Shown: positions 1-9,686 of the stretch, piece by piece
How the letters are laid out: each line of letters starts with the position of its first letter
Position numbering within the stretch: the first letter of the stretch is position 1
Position numbers and translations under genes: made by a program
The notes under the pieces: model-generated
Seen by the model: the letters and a program-made list of their open reading frames with translations, nothing else
Database searches by the model: none
What the model was told of the DNA's origin: nothing
From: Planctomycetota bacterium
GTDB lineage: Bacteria > Planctomycetota > Planctomycetia > Pirellulales > Pirellulaceae
Direction of reading: 5' to 3'
Length of the DNA stretch: 64,000 nt
Assembly (NCBI GenBank): GCA_026692865.1
Contig: JAPLNI010000042.1
Coordinates: 69,382 to 133,381 of the forward strand

Positions 1-491
1 GTCGCGTCCGACATATCGTTGACTCGCATCCCCGTAAAGGTGATCACACTGGGGGCTCCCACCTCAGATGCGATATCAATGCTCTTTGTCAGCTTATCAA
101 CACACTCGCGGTGGTGAGCAGTATCGGTTGGCCCCTTCAGAAATCCATGACTACCAACCAGAGCGATCTTCAGTCCCTTCTCCAAAGCAAGGGGGTAAAA
201 CTTTGGATCAATCCCCTCGATTGCTTCGATACCAATTGCAACACAATGGTTGATCAAGTCCGAAATTGGCATCGGATTGAAACACCACCCCATCACCGAT
301 TGGCGAATCTTACGATGTTGTATTTTATAGTCACTGGGGACAGAATCCTTGGGAGATTGTGCGAGCGAAGGCTGCGTCGTTGCCGCCAATAACGAAGCTC
401 CCGCGATACCAATCCCAGCTACTTGAGCGCTATTCGAGAGGAGTTCGCGGCGGGAAATACTGTTACATCGATTTAAATGAATATTTTCCAT
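1..491 (-). CDS. Tat-exported hydroxypyruvate isomerase-like TIM-barrel protein (partial, 3' end outside window)
   Basis: Only the first ~163 codons are inside the window; the gene runs off the left edge without a stop. Reading from ATG at 491, the N-terminus carries a twin-arginine signal (SRRELL) followed by a hydrophobic, Ala/Gly-rich stretch ending in a likely signal-peptidase site (SLAQ), so the product is probably exported folded. The mature part (MGWCFNPMPI, GIEAIEGIDP, KIALVGSHG, ASEVGAPSVITFTG) has the look of the AP-endonuclease-2 / sugar phosphate isomerase-epimerase fold, closest to hydroxypyruvate isomerase-like proteins of planctomycetes. In that family the enzyme interconverts hydroxypyruvate and tartronate semialdehyde; the true substrate of exported versions is unknown. 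Family assignment is by motif recognition, and the catalytic residues lie outside the window. Confidence 0.75.
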   Translation of the reverse strand, partial: MENIHLNRCNSISRRELLSNSAQVAGIGIAGASLLAATTQPSLAQSPKDSVPSDYKIQHRKIRQSVMGWCFNPMPISDLINHCVAIGIEAIEGIDPKFYPLALEKGLKIALVGSHGFLKGPTDTAHHRECVDKLTKSIDIASEVGAPSVITFTGMRVNDMSDA

Positions 492-761
492 CACAACACG
501 ATACTACACGATATTCCAAACCGCAACGGATGAAGAAAGACTAATCTAGACTCCCGGTGCTGAACGCAGCTTTTTGAATCAAAAAAACCTTTCCTTTTCC
601 AACGGTTCGTGCCATTTCGTTTGTTTAAACACGATGTGCACCTTCTGGTTCATTGAACCCACGGAGCAAAGCTAAATCTCATTGTTTACGCCGCTTGAGT
701 GCAAGTGGATTTATTGGAGTTCGGCCAAACGTGTCTTACTCGGTTGGCAAATCATCGTTTA

Positions 762-2186
762 TCAAAGTATTTCGATCGACAGAATCGAGACGTCATCGAG
801 CGGACCTTTCGGCTGGCACCAGCGATCTACAACCGCTCGAACATGAGCGACTTGATCAGCGACTGCTAGGTAGCGGCTAGCGTCGAGTTCACGCAGCATT
901 CGCTCGTTCGTAAGCTGTTCTAAATCGCTATCCATCGCTTCTGGTACGCCATCTGAGTACAACCACAAACGGTCGCCTGATTCTAACTGCAATTTGAATT
1001 CGTCGAACTCGACATCGTCCACCCAACCCACCGCAAGCCCATCCCCCGGCGCGAACCTCGCTGGCTCATTTTTTGGTTGATGAACGGGTTGAGGATGCCC
1101 GCCGCAAGCGTAGCGAAACAACTTCGTTCGAAGGTCAAGGAGTCCGTAGAGGATTGTGAAGTGAAGACCGCCTTGACTGTCCATCGGAAATCGACGGTTC
1201 AATTCTTCTACGACCGTTGTTGGAGGCGTGACAGCGCGTTTACCCGTGAAAGGATCAAGCCTCACCAGAAGCGACGTTGCAGACATCGACGAACTCAACA
1301 CTCTTCCGATTGCGACGGCAAGCAATGCTGACGCGGCTCCGTGTCCACTAACATCAACTACATACAATCCTAGGGTGTGGTCGTCTAGTCTGGCGTAGTT
1401 CAGGAAATCGCCTGCTAATTCTTCGCATGGTGTGTAGTCCCACGAAACGATAACCTCAGGGCAATCCAGCGGCTCGTTCGGCAATAGCGACTTTTGCATA
1501 TTGGCAGCCGCATGGAGATCGCGTTTCATGCGTTGATTAAAGTCGACTAATTGGCCATTCAACGATTCCAGTTGTGCGTTCCAAGATGAAAGCTTTTCTT
1601 TCGCGAGGATCAGTTGCTCATTGCTTCGGTGCAACTCTTTGTTCTTCTCAACAGCGTTCTCAAAGACAGAAATCAGTAGATTAAGCGTTTGCTTGCGTCC
1701 AGCGCTGACTTGGTATACTTGCTTTCCGAGTGTCACAGCGGTGGTGCTTACCGAGTCCTCATCGGCTTCTGACTCTCGGTTGGCTCTCAAATCTTCAACG
1801 CGAGCGATTAGATAATTAATGTCGTATGGTTTTGTAATGTAATTATCTGCCCTTGCAGCCAAACCACGTATGATGTCTTCCGCATCGTTGAGAGTGGAAA
1901 GCAGAATGACCGGGATGTGACGAAGTTCCGCATTCTGCTTAATAGCGCTGCACAACTCGTACCCTGTCATTTTAGGCATTTCAATGTCCGAAATGACAAT
2001 CTCTGGATTGAGACGCTTTACCAAGTCTAACGCTAATTCGCCATTTAGCCCGACATGAGCATCGTAGCCAGCCGCATTCAGTCGCTGCTGAAGGACCTTG
2101 CCTTGTACCCGACTGTCTTCTGCGATCACAACAACAGGTCGCGAGGCACTCCCATCACTTGAATACTTACTAGGTGTTATCGGCAT
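762..2186 (-). CDS. Response regulator with PP2C/SpoIIE-type serine phosphatase output
   Basis: 474 aa, last gene of the chemosensory operon and 5 bp behind cheB. Residues ~17-135 form a receiver domain (acidic pocket E23/D24, phospho-acceptor D67 in ISDIEMP, K119 in TKP). Residues ~165-225 are a long polar helix, likely coiled coil. Residues ~235-474 match SpoIIE/RsbU PP2C phosphatases (AGDF, VVDVSGHGAASAL, and YSDGVPEA near the end, supplying metal-binding Asp/Gly motifs). RsbU-type phosphatases dephosphorylate anti-anti-sigma (STAS) proteins in partner switches. The position directly after cheA/cheY/cheB suggests CheA phosphorylates this receiver, giving a non-flagellar output. No STAS or anti-sigma gene is in the window, so the target is unknown. 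Confidence 0.9.
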   Translation of the reverse strand: MPITPSKYSSDGSASRPVVVIAEDSRVQGKVLQQRLNAAGYDAHVGLNGELALDLVKRLNPEIVISDIEMPKMTGYELCSAIKQNAELRHIPVILLSTLNDAEDIIRGLAARADNYITKPYDINYLIARVEDLRANRESEADEDSVSTTAVTLGKQVYQVSAGRKQTLNLLISVFENAVEKNKELHRSNEQLILAKEKLSSWNAQLESLNGQLVDFNQRMKRDLHAAANMQKSLLPNEPLDCPEVIVSWDYTPCEELAGDFLNYARLDDHTLGLYVVDVSGHGAASALLAVAIGRVLSSSMSATSLLVRLDPFTGKRAVTPPTTVVEELNRRFPMDSQGGLHFTILYGLLDLRTKLFRYACGGHPQPVHQPKNEPARFAPGDGLAVGWVDDVEFDEFKLQLESGDRLWLYSDGVPEAMDSDLEQLTNERMLRELDASRYLAVADQVAHVRAVVDRWCQPKGPLDDVSILSIEIL

Positions 2187-2191
2187 TTGAT

Positions 2192-3310
2192 TTATCGACT
2201 TTTCTCAATCATACGAACAATCCAAGAAGCCATTTTTTCGATTGGCACGACGCGATCTGCAAGTCGCTCCTCGACAACTACCTTGGGCATCCCATAAACA
2301 GTGCAACCTTCCGGATGTTGCGCAATCACGGAACCACCTAAGTTTTTAATAAGTCGGCATCCCTCGGTACCATCTCGCCCCATACCTGTCAGAATCACCC
2401 CCAGAAGACCACCACCATAAACTCGAGCTAGGGAACGGATCGTGTAGTCCACGGAAGGTCGACAGTTATGCTCGGGCGGAGAGTCGGATGTTTGAATGAC
2501 TAATTTGCCTCGTTGCTGTGCGATTCCCATGTGAAGGCCGCCGGGCGCGATGAAAGCTCGATTTGTTTCGATGATCATTCCTTGTGCTGCTTCCCGTACC
2601 GGTATTTGGCTAATCTCATCTATTCGTTTTGCCAGTGACTTTGTGTACCCTTGCGGCATGTGCTGAACAACGAAGATGGGAACACCAATCGATGCGGGAA
2701 GCTTTGGAATCAGTTCTCGTAAAGCGACAGGACCGCCTGTTGATGTCCCAATGACAACTGCATCTATCCGTCTCGTTGCTAAACCGTCCGGTGAAATTGA
2801 GCTCCTATTGCCAAGGTCAGGCTTCAAAGAACCAAGCTCGTCTTCACACGCTCTAGTTGATATTGCACCCGGAGCGACAGCGTTCCGCTTCGGCATTGTG
2901 GCATTGCGACTCTCAAGGAATGCTGAAATTTTCTCTGCCAACAGACTGGTTAGGACGGTTCGATTATTGTCTGCATCTGAACTATTTGGTTTCTGGATCG
3001 CGTCAAAGGCACCCGCGAGCAACGCGTCGGTAGTCACCTGGGCCCCTCGCGCAGTTAAGCCACTCACCATGATCGTTTTGACACTCATGCGGCGCTTCTT
3101 GATTTCGATGAGCAACTCAAGCCCATTCATGTCCGGCATCTGAACGTCGAGTGTGAGTAAGTGCGGCTGAAGTTCGACTATCTTCGCCAGCGCCTCGACA
3201 CCTGTACAAGCCATCCCAACAACTTCTACACTTGGGATGTTACGAAGGATGTTTTTGACTAGCTGCCGGTAGAGCGCGGAGTCGTCTACGACCAATACTT
3301 TGAGTGTCAC
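2192..3310 (-). CDS. cheB: Chemotaxis protein-glutamate methylesterase CheB
   Basis: 372 aa, normal length for CheB. The N-terminal receiver has D9/D10 and phospho-acceptor D55. A linker of about 60 residues leads to the C-terminal methylesterase domain (~183-370) with the catalytic triad visible: S190 in GTSTGGP, H217 in VVQHMP, D313 in LTGMGRDG. CheB removes methyl groups from (and in many systems deamidates) chemoreceptor glutamates when phosphorylated by CheA, resetting receptor sensitivity. Its start overlaps the cheY stop by 4 bp (ATGA), indicating translational coupling. It is paired here with the methyltransferase cheR in the same operon, so reversible receptor methylation is expected. 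Confidence 0.96.
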   Translation of the reverse strand: MTLKVLVVDDSALYRQLVKNILRNIPSVEVVGMACTGVEALAKIVELQPHLLTLDVQMPDMNGLELLIEIKKRRMSVKTIMVSGLTARGAQVTTDALLAGAFDAIQKPNSSDADNNRTVLTSLLAEKISAFLESRNATMPKRNAVAPGAISTRACEDELGSLKPDLGNRSSISPDGLATRRIDAVVIGTSTGGPVALRELIPKLPASIGVPIFVVQHMPQGYTKSLAKRIDEISQIPVREAAQGMIIETNRAFIAPGGLHMGIAQQRGKLVIQTSDSPPEHNCRPSVDYTIRSLARVYGGGLLGVILTGMGRDGTEGCRLIKNLGGSVIAQHPEGCTVYGMPKVVVEERLADRVVPIEKMASWIVRMIEKSR

Positions 3311-3675
3311 TGTCTGCGTCCTTGTTTCTCAAAGAGACTTGCCAATCGAGATTTTTCGAAGGGTTTCACGATGAAATCAATGGCACCCAAGCGAATACAA
3401 TCGGACAGTTTTTCTCGCTGATTTAATGCACTGACCATACAAACTCGAGCGTTCGGTTCCTCTTCACGAATCACGCGAAGGGCTTCGACGCCATCCATCT
3501 GTGGCATCACAATATCCATGGTGACCAGATCCGGCTTCAGGCTTCGAAACATTTCTATGGCCTGCCCGCCACTGGCAGCCTCACCGACAACTTCCCAGCC
3601 TGATTGAGTCGCAATCTCGCGGATTCGTAAACGCATGATCATTGCGTCATCAACGATTAAAAGTCGATTACTCAC
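3307..3675 (-). CDS. cheY: Chemotaxis response regulator CheY
   Basis: 122 aa stand-alone receiver domain: D9/D10, phospho-acceptor D54 in VTMDIVMPQMDG, and conserved Lys in IVKPFEKS. The size and sequence (VDDAMIMRLRIREI) fit CheY or a CheY-like phosphate sink. It lies between cheD and cheB, 30 bp after cheD and overlapping cheB by 4 bp. In CheC/CheD systems phosphorylated CheY binds CheC, linking output to receptor adaptation. No flagellar switch genes are in the window, so whether it talks to a flagellar motor or to another machine cannot be said. Confidence 0.9.
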   Translation of the reverse strand: MSNRLLIVDDAMIMRLRIREIATQSGWEVVGEAASGGQAIEMFRSLKPDLVTMDIVMPQMDGVEALRVIREEEPNARVCMVSALNQREKLSDCIRLGAIDFIVKPFEKSRLASLFEKQGRRQ

Positions 3676-3705
3676 GAATAGTTCCTTGATGGACTTGAGA
3701 TTGTT

Positions 3706-4200
3706 TCACAGTTGAACCATCGACTTCCCAAGGATATGAATTTGGACATAGCCGCTTTCAACATCAATTACCATTCGCCGACCGGCTGTTCCACCAAGAT
3801 GTTTACCTAAAGTCGGAATCTGAAGAGACTCGAGAATCTTTTCTACCGCAGCGACATTTTGATCGCCAATCGCATTCGTGCTCCCTGGTGAAACATGTGC
3901 AAACATATTCGCACCACCAGCAATCTTAGCGGATAACGAAAGATGCAAAACGCCAGATAGACGCTTCATTTGTCGTATCGCTTCCGGAATGGCCGTATCA
4001 GCATACTTACCGACCGGTTGCTCTCGCCCCATGGAATCGGGCATCACAATATGGGTAAGCCCTACTAACTTCAGCTTTCGTTCGAACAACGCAACGCCGA
4101 TACACGAGCCCAGTAAAGTTCGTAACGTTCCACGATGTTGTGCTACCCCGATACCCGCCATCGCTACTAGCGTGTCGTCAATGTCAGCGGACTTACTCAT
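3706..4200 (-). CDS. cheD: Chemoreceptor glutamine deamidase CheD
   Basis: 164 aa, typical CheD length. The family signature is present: catalytic Cys in TLLGSCIGVALF, His in LTHIVMPDS, and the GGANMF motif. CheD deamidates specific glutamines of chemoreceptors to glutamate and forms a complex with CheC that stimulates CheC's CheY-P phosphatase activity (known from Bacillus and Thermotoga). Its start overlaps the cheC stop by 8 bp, consistent with the two proteins being made together. Start chosen is ATG at 4200. Confidence 0.94.
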   Translation of the reverse strand: MSKSADIDDTLVAMAGIGVAQHRGTLRTLLGSCIGVALFERKLKLVGLTHIVMPDSMGREQPVGKYADTAIPEAIRQMKRLSGVLHLSLSAKIAGGANMFAHVSPGSTNAIGDQNVAAVEKILESLQIPTLGKHLGGTAGRRMVIDVESGYVQIHILGKSMVQL

Positions 4201-4825
4201 AAGGTATTCCCACCAACTGTTTCAAACTCTCCGCATCAGGAATGAGCAGCAAACGCCAATTAACGGGTGTGATGTCAATCGTGAACTGAATCTCAACGAC
4301 AAGCACCCGATCTGACTCCGAAACTTGGTCGATCATCGCAAACTGCATAATCGATGCTGCAAAATCGCGTACAAATATTGGTGGTGTCGGAATCCAAGTG
4401 GCGTCTTTCTGACGTAGCTGGCCGTCAGGTACTTTTGGAAACACTTGAGCAATAGCATTCAAGAAAGCGCACCCAATGATGTTTGTTGTTTCCATCGCAG
4501 CAGACTTCTCTAGCTCGCCCCACTCCACTGACTTCATAGAACGTGACAACAATGCATCGCAAAGTTTTAGCCCGCTTGCGTCGTCGAATCCAAAAAGTAG
4601 CTTCCCATTGATCCCACCTGATATATGCATCCAACAAGCACATATCGTCATATCTCCAGGCCCTAACAGTTCGGTAACGATCTCCAGTGAAACTTGCTTG
4701 ACTTCCTCGGTTGCTACATGGACGTCACGCTGAAGCCAAATGGTTAACGAACGCGACGCCTCGGACATACCGACTCGAACGATCGATGACAACTCATGCA
4801 ATTGTTTCTCGCTTAGGGTATTCAT
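4193..4825 (-). CDS. cheC: CheC-type CheY-P phosphatase
   Basis: 210 aa, the usual size for CheC. The CheC/CheX/FliY phosphatase signature (E....N) is seen in EKSAAMETTNIIGCAFLNAI, around residues 100-120, with the preceding ISGGINGKLLFGFD strand typical of the fold. A second, weaker copy with D/N near the C-terminus cannot be confirmed by eye. CheC dephosphorylates CheY-P and acts together with CheD. The start overlaps the cheA stop by 4 bp (ATGA) and the stop overlaps cheD by 8 bp, so cheA-cheC-cheD is translationally coupled. CheX would be the alternative family; adjacency to cheD favours CheC. Confidence 0.85.
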   Translation of the reverse strand: MNTLSEKQLHELSSIVRVGMSEASRSLTIWLQRDVHVATEEVKQVSLEIVTELLGPGDMTICACWMHISGGINGKLLFGFDDASGLKLCDALLSRSMKSVEWGELEKSAAMETTNIIGCAFLNAIAQVFPKVPDGQLRQKDATWIPTPPIFVRDFAASIMQFAMIDQVSESDRVLVVEIQFTIDITPVNWRLLLIPDAESLKQLVGIPYE

Positions 4826-7317
4826 GTCGTCGATATGGTTCGGTGATGAGAGCGTTCACGTAGCCGTTGGCGTGCTAATTCTAAACAGGAGACAACGTCT
4901 AACAATAGACACACGGACCCATCGCCAAGTATGCTCGCCCCTGCTAGTCCACGAATGTGTGTGAAATTTTCGTCCAGCGACTTAACTACAATGTGCTGAC
5001 ATCCTTTCAACTCCGAGACCACCAATGCCATCGACTTGATGCCGGTTGTCATAATTAAAGCACTGGTTTCATCGACTCGAACATCGGCTTCAACCTCCGT
5101 ATTCTCGGCGTAGCGATATTGCGTTTGGTGCCAATCAAACACATCGTCGATTCTGACGAGAGGAATAAATTCACCCCGTACTTCGATCGAATCGCGGCCA
5201 TGTACCGTAAGAATGTCTCGCTTGTTTATAGATACAATCTCACGGACATTTTCTATCGGAGCCGCGAAAATTTCTTGATTAATTTTGAAAAGCAGGCTTC
5301 GTATAATCGCAAGGGTGAGCGGCAATCGGATTACAAACTTTGTACCGACACCGATCGTCGAATCTACTTCCACGGTTCCATTAAGCTCTCCGATGCGTGT
5401 CTTTACAATATCCATCCCAACACCCCGCCCCGAAATATCGGAGATCACGTCCGCGGTACTAAATCCAGGAGCCCATATGAATTGTGCAATCTCATAGTCC
5501 GACATCATCCCAACCTCAGCAGACGAAACAATTCCGCGTTCGATCGCTCGACACTTAACCTTTTCAGTATCGATACCACCACCATCATCACCAATGGTTA
5601 TCAAGACACTGTTACCACGGTGAACCGCTTCGAGTGTTAGCGTACCCTCCTGCGATTTCCCACGAATACGACGGACTGACTCGGACTCAAGTCCGTGGTC
5701 GATAGCATTACGAACAAGGTGAACCAGCGGATCCCCTAGCTCGTCAATCATTCGCTTGTCCAACTCGGTGTCCTCACCACGGATCACCAAATTTACTTTC
5801 TTTCCTAACTCATTCGAGATATCGCGGACGGTCCGCTTAAATCGGTTGAACAAGGGCCCCACAGGAACCATTCGAGTATCCAAGACACCTCGCTGAAGGC
5901 GATCCGAGACTCGCGAGAATTGATCGATTGCCTCATTCAGTTGAAGGAAACTACGCCGCCCGCGTTCAAGCACCTGCAACTGCTCTTCAAACGCTACGAC
6001 GGTAGCTTGTATTTCAAGACGTTGTTTTCCAACTGGATCAGCATCGTTTTCTGTAAGCTCTTGGCAGGGAGTAGATGATAATGGAGTAGAGGATAATTGT
6101 TCGCGAAGCACGTCGCATAAGTCTCGTAACTGCGATAGCAACCCGGACTTCTTGAATGTCTCGGTCATCTGTGACGCTAGTTGAAGAAATCGCGCACGGT
6201 TAACGACAAGTTCTCCCGCTAAATTCATTAATTGGTCAAGCCTTTGAATATCGACTCGAACGGTTTCCACCACGCGGGAAGATTGCTCGCTTCCTGTGGA
6301 GGAAGCAACAGAAGAAGCAACATTCTCCCGCGACGGATCGACCGAGTTCGCGATTGTCGTCGCCTCTACCAATTGCGACGCTGGCTTTGCGTTGTTTTCG
6401 GTGACTAATACGACAGGCACAGAACGACCTGAAGACGCCGCAGAAAGGCCAGATGATTCCGATTCAACCTTCGTCAAAGATTCGATATGCTCAACTTCGT
6501 GACGGTCGCTATCCTCGCTTTCGTCAAGTCCACAGTCGTCTATCTCAATAAGATCCACTCCAACAATATCCGCCGCTATCCGAAGTGAATCGTCGCTGCT
6601 AGAGGACTCCAGCCATACTTGTAGCGTTCTAAGTTCGTATAGGCTTGCAAGCTCTTCCGAAGCGGGACTTATACGAGTTACGATCCCCAGTTCGCTCAAT
6701 CTCGCAAGAATCAACTCCGATTTCAATTCGGGAAGGTCAATACTACGATCGAAGTAAATCACCATGCGCTTTCGAATCTGCACGTCGATACTTGGTGGGT
6801 GAACTTCATCACTCGATGGAACAATCGAAGTCGACTCGGCTGGCTCGCTACTAGGATTTGCACTTACGACGGCGCGCGTCAATATAGGCGGCGGCTTGGC
6901 GGTGTCTGCAACGGCATTGGAAAGCTGCTCAATCAACTCTGGCGCGCTGACTAAAGGACGCCCCTCGCGAATCGTTTCGACAGCACCACGAAGGAAATCG
7001 ACGCACCGAAGAATCAGATCGATCATTGGACGATCGAGCGACTTGATTCCTGACCGTAAGCATTCGAAATGGTTTTCGAGATGATGAGTCAACAGCGTTA
7101 TGCTATCGAGCCCCATCATTGCAGCGGCACCTTTAATTGAGTGAATCAATCGAAATGACTCATTCAGATGACCAATGCTATCAGGTGCCGATTCGAGCAC
7201 TAACAGAACTTCCACCAAATCGTCTAATTGCTCTGAAGTTTCGTCAACGAACATCTGCAGATATTCACCCATATCGTCAGCGGGCATCCCCGTCGAAAAA
7301 TTGAGGTCTTCAGTCAC
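4822..7317 (-). CDS. cheA: Chemotaxis histidine kinase CheA
   Basis: 831 aa, longer than the ~650 aa enteric CheA. Domains in order: HPt (residues ~15-120, phospho-acceptor H59 in RLIHSIKGAA); a linker and compact domain ~170-270 at the place of the CheY/CheB-binding P2 domain; acidic/Ser-rich linker 270-350; dimerisation helices ~353-480, which carry a long polar insert at ~385-440; HATPase ~500-660 (N box VRNAIDH with N536, GDDGGGID at 575, GRGVGMDIV at 629); and a CheW-like domain ~665-815. It autophosphorylates on H59 and passes phosphate to CheY, CheB and probably the REC-PP2C protein. It follows cheR by 14 bp. The extended linker and helix insert are unusual but do not touch catalytic motifs. 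Confidence 0.95.
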   Translation of the reverse strand: MTEDLNFSTGMPADDMGEYLQMFVDETSEQLDDLVEVLLVLESAPDSIGHLNESFRLIHSIKGAAAMMGLDSITLLTHHLENHFECLRSGIKSLDRPMIDLILRCVDFLRGAVETIREGRPLVSAPELIEQLSNAVADTAKPPPILTRAVVSANPSSEPAESTSIVPSSDEVHPPSIDVQIRKRMVIYFDRSIDLPELKSELILARLSELGIVTRISPASEELASLYELRTLQVWLESSSSDDSLRIAADIVGVDLIEIDDCGLDESEDSDRHEVEHIESLTKVESESSGLSAASSGRSVPVVLVTENNAKPASQLVEATTIANSVDPSRENVASSVASSTGSEQSSRVVETVRVDIQRLDQLMNLAGELVVNRARFLQLASQMTETFKKSGLLSQLRDLCDVLREQLSSTPLSSTPCQELTENDADPVGKQRLEIQATVVAFEEQLQVLERGRRSFLQLNEAIDQFSRVSDRLQRGVLDTRMVPVGPLFNRFKRTVRDISNELGKKVNLVIRGEDTELDKRMIDELGDPLVHLVRNAIDHGLESESVRRIRGKSQEGTLTLEAVHRGNSVLITIGDDGGGIDTEKVKCRAIERGIVSSAEVGMMSDYEIAQFIWAPGFSTADVISDISGRGVGMDIVKTRIGELNGTVEVDSTIGVGTKFVIRLPLTLAIIRSLLFKINQEIFAAPIENVREIVSINKRDILTVHGRDSIEVRGEFIPLVRIDDVFDWHQTQYRYAENTEVEADVRVDETSALIMTTGIKSMALVVSELKGCQHIVVKSLDENFTHIRGLAGASILGDGSVCLLLDVVSCLELARQRLRERSHHRTISTT

Positions 7318-7331
7318 TGTATGGTCCTATC

Positions 7332-8177
7332 CTATGGCTTCTGATAGAGAAAAGTGCCGCGTTTCCTAAGCATGCCCAGCATGTCATAAACGCCCTCTGA
7401 AGGCCCCACAACAAGATATCCGCCACTTACGAGTGAACGAACGATGTTGTCGATAACCGTTGTTTTCGATTCGCGATCAAAGTAAATCAATACATTTCGG
7501 AGCCAAACACAATCAAAGGGTGGTTCATTAATCGCACGCATGAGATTGTGATGCTTGAACCGGACCATCTCAGCGATACTTGGACGAAGTTTATAGCGAT
7601 CAGGCGCTTCTTCAGTGAAGTAACGACGAACCCTTGCCTCATCGAATTCCTGCATCGTTCGTTTGCGATAGACTGCCGATCTGGACAGTTTTAATGTGTG
7701 CTCACTGATGTCTGTGCCGAGAATGTCGATCGACCACCCACACAATGGAACACTTAATTCTGACAAGCACATGGCGATTGAATATGGTTCTTCCCCTGAG
7801 CTACAAGCTGCCGACCATACTCGCAAGGATGCCGCTCGCTTCCCATCGGCCTTCTCTTTAAGGAGCTCTTTAACATACTCGTTCTTAAGCCAGTCAAAAT
7901 TCGTTGGTGTACGAAAAAACGAAGTTTCGTTCGTTGTTATTGCGTCTAGAAAACTCGTTACTTCAATCTCTCCGGCTTTCGATTTAAGAAACTGATAGTA
8001 GGAATCAAAGTCCGGATGAGAACTAGCGGTCAAACGCCTACGAATACGATTACTTACAAGCGTGACCTTCGAGATATCGATCTTGATTCCAGATCGATCG
8101 TAAATGAACTTTTGGAACAACTCGAATTGTTTTGGTGTAAGTCGTTCCACTTCCATCATGGTGCTAGTCTGCCACAT
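7332..8177 (-). CDS. cheR: Chemotaxis protein methyltransferase CheR
   Basis: 281 aa with the two-part CheR layout: an N-terminal helical domain (TPKQFELFQKFIYDRSGI) and a C-terminal SAM-dependent methyltransferase domain (TNETSFFR, then LRVWSAACSSGEEPYSIAM as SAM-binding loop, DILGTDIS, RNVLIYFD). It methylates glutamates of chemoreceptors. The first codon overlaps the stop of the receptor gene as TAATG (8177), which argues for coupling and for this start; ATG at 8159 (MMEVERL, six codons in) is a possible alternative. There is no C-terminal receptor-tethering pentapeptide partner on the neighbouring receptor. Confidence 0.95.
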   Translation of the reverse strand: MWQTSTMMEVERLTPKQFELFQKFIYDRSGIKIDISKVTLVSNRIRRRLTASSHPDFDSYYQFLKSKAGEIEVTSFLDAITTNETSFFRTPTNFDWLKNEYVKELLKEKADGKRAASLRVWSAACSSGEEPYSIAMCLSELSVPLCGWSIDILGTDISEHTLKLSRSAVYRKRTMQEFDEARVRRYFTEEAPDRYKLRPSIAEMVRFKHHNLMRAINEPPFDCVWLRNVLIYFDRESKTTVIDNIVRSLVSGGYLVVGPSEGVYDMLGMLRKRGTFLYQKP

Positions 8178-9604
8178 TAGATTTTGAATTTCGCAACCAA
8201 GTCACGCAAGCTTTGTGCCTGAGCGCCAAGTTGCTCCGCGCTAGCAGCCATTTCCTCTGAAGCCGCAGCATTGGATTCTGTTGTGTCCGATACACTTCGA
8301 ATTGCAATCTTGACCTCTTGAGCACTAGCAGATTGAGCTTCTGTCGATGCTGCAATCTGAGCGATGCCTTCTGCCGTATCATCGACCGATTCTACAATCA
8401 ATCTCAAAGACTCGCCAACCTTCTTGGACAAGCTTGCCCCTTCCTCAACGCGTCGGGAAGACTCTTTGATCAACTTCGTAATTTCTTTGGCCGCCTCGCT
8501 CGATCGTTCTGCAAGTTTGCGGACCTCATCTGCGACGACTGCGAAGCCAAGACCATGTTCACCGGCGCGGGCTGCTTCGATTGCCGCATTGAGCGCGAGT
8601 AGATTTGTCTGGCTTGCAATCTCGCTTATCACTTGAATGATTTCGTTAATTTGCTCGCTGGACTTTTGAATCATCTTCATGGCGTTGACCGCTTCATCAA
8701 CCGTTGCCCCGCCACCCTTTGCAAGCCGCGAAGTCTCTATCGCTTTGACTTTGGCAGTACTAGCGTTTTCAGTTATGACCTGCATCGAATCGAACATTTG
8801 TGCGACGCTTGCAGTCATCTCTTCGACCGATGCGGCTTGGGTTTGTGCTCCTTCGCTCAGGTTTGCGCTACTCTCAGCAATTGTGCGAGCACCCTCGTTT
8901 TGCTGTTGCGCGGCTGCCATGACTTCCCCGATAATCGTTCGAAGATCGCAAATCATCTTTCGAAGACTACTTCCTAATCGCCCCATATCATCTTCGCCTT
9001 GGACAGCGACTTGCTGAGTCAAATCACCTTGAGAGGCAGCGTCGACATTAGTGGACAGCTCGTTTACTTTGCTTTCAAGCTCCAATTTATCATCAGTTTG
9101 TTTTTGCTGGATCGCGTTCTCACGCTCCTGAGCACGTAATTCTCGCATCGCGTCTTCAGTCACGTTGGCGGCAAGCTTAACGATCTTGACCGTGGTTCCA
9201 TTTGCGTCGATCACTGGACTGTAAGCAGCTTGCAGATAGACTTCGCGACCACCCTTGCCATAGCGTTTGAAGCGTCCGACTTTCGCAATGCCTTGCCCGA
9301 GTTCATACCAAAAGTCGCGATATGCTTGCGAAGTTCGATACTCGGAGTCGACGAACAAGCTGTGATGCCTTCCACGGATATCGTCGAGCGTATAACCGAT
9401 CGTGTTCAAAAAGTTTTCGTTAGCCCATATGATCATCCCATCGGTCGTGAACTCAATCATCGCCATCGCTCGACAAAAAGCGTCGAACATTGCAGGTTTG
9501 GATGTATGTGCCTGGATTGGATTCATTGTATCCACTTTTGGTGTAGTCGTCTTTGGACTGCGTACTGCAGGCTTGGTCGTCGTTTGCTTTTTGTCAATGG
9601 CCAT
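8177..9604 (-). CDS. Soluble PAS-domain methyl-accepting chemotaxis protein
   Basis: 475 aa receptor with no membrane segment. Residues ~42-155 form a PAS domain ([41 protein letters not shown]) of the Aer/BdlA type, in which FAD or haem may be bound. A HAMP-like/coiled-coil part (~170-245) leads to the MCP signalling domain, with the conserved hairpin tip around residues 345-385 ([31 protein letters not shown]). It should sense an intracellular cue such as redox state or oxygen and control CheA through CheW. It is the only receptor gene in this operon. Gln/Glu-rich methylation-type segments flank the tip. The ligand is unknown. Confidence 0.92.
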   Translation of the reverse strand: MAIDKKQTTTKPAVRSPKTTTPKVDTMNPIQAHTSKPAMFDAFCRAMAMIEFTTDGMIIWANENFLNTIGYTLDDIRGRHHSLFVDSEYRTSQAYRDFWYELGQGIAKVGRFKRYGKGGREVYLQAAYSPVIDANGTTVKIVKLAANVTEDAMRELRAQERENAIQQKQTDDKLELESKVNELSTNVDAASQGDLTQQVAVQGEDDMGRLGSSLRKMICDLRTIIGEVMAAAQQQNEGARTIAESSANLSEGAQTQAASVEEMTASVAQMFDSMQVITENASTAKVKAIETSRLAKGGGATVDEAVNAMKMIQKSSEQINEIIQVISEIASQTNLLALNAAIEAARAGEHGLGFAVVADEVRKLAERSSEAAKEITKLIKESSRRVEEGASLSKKVGESLRLIVESVDDTAEGIAQIAASTEAQSASAQEVKIAIRSVSDTTESNAAASEEMAASAEQLGAQAQSLRDLVAKFKI

Positions 9605-9686
9605 CGCGGCATGAACTCCAGTTAGGCATGTTTAAAAGTGAATTGAAAAAATTCGGTATAGAATTGATTAAGCTCTTCTACCCTGT

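Noticed and set aside
653-880. Plus-strand open frame at the end of the chemosensory operon
   Set aside because: It overlaps the 3' end of the REC-PP2C gene on the other strand and has arginine-rich, non-protein-like composition.
2676-3143. 155-codon plus-strand open frame inside cheB
   Set aside because: Antisense shadow of cheB.
5119-5640. 173-codon plus-strand open frame inside cheA
   Set aside because: Antisense to the well-supported HATPase/CheW region of cheA; no motif.
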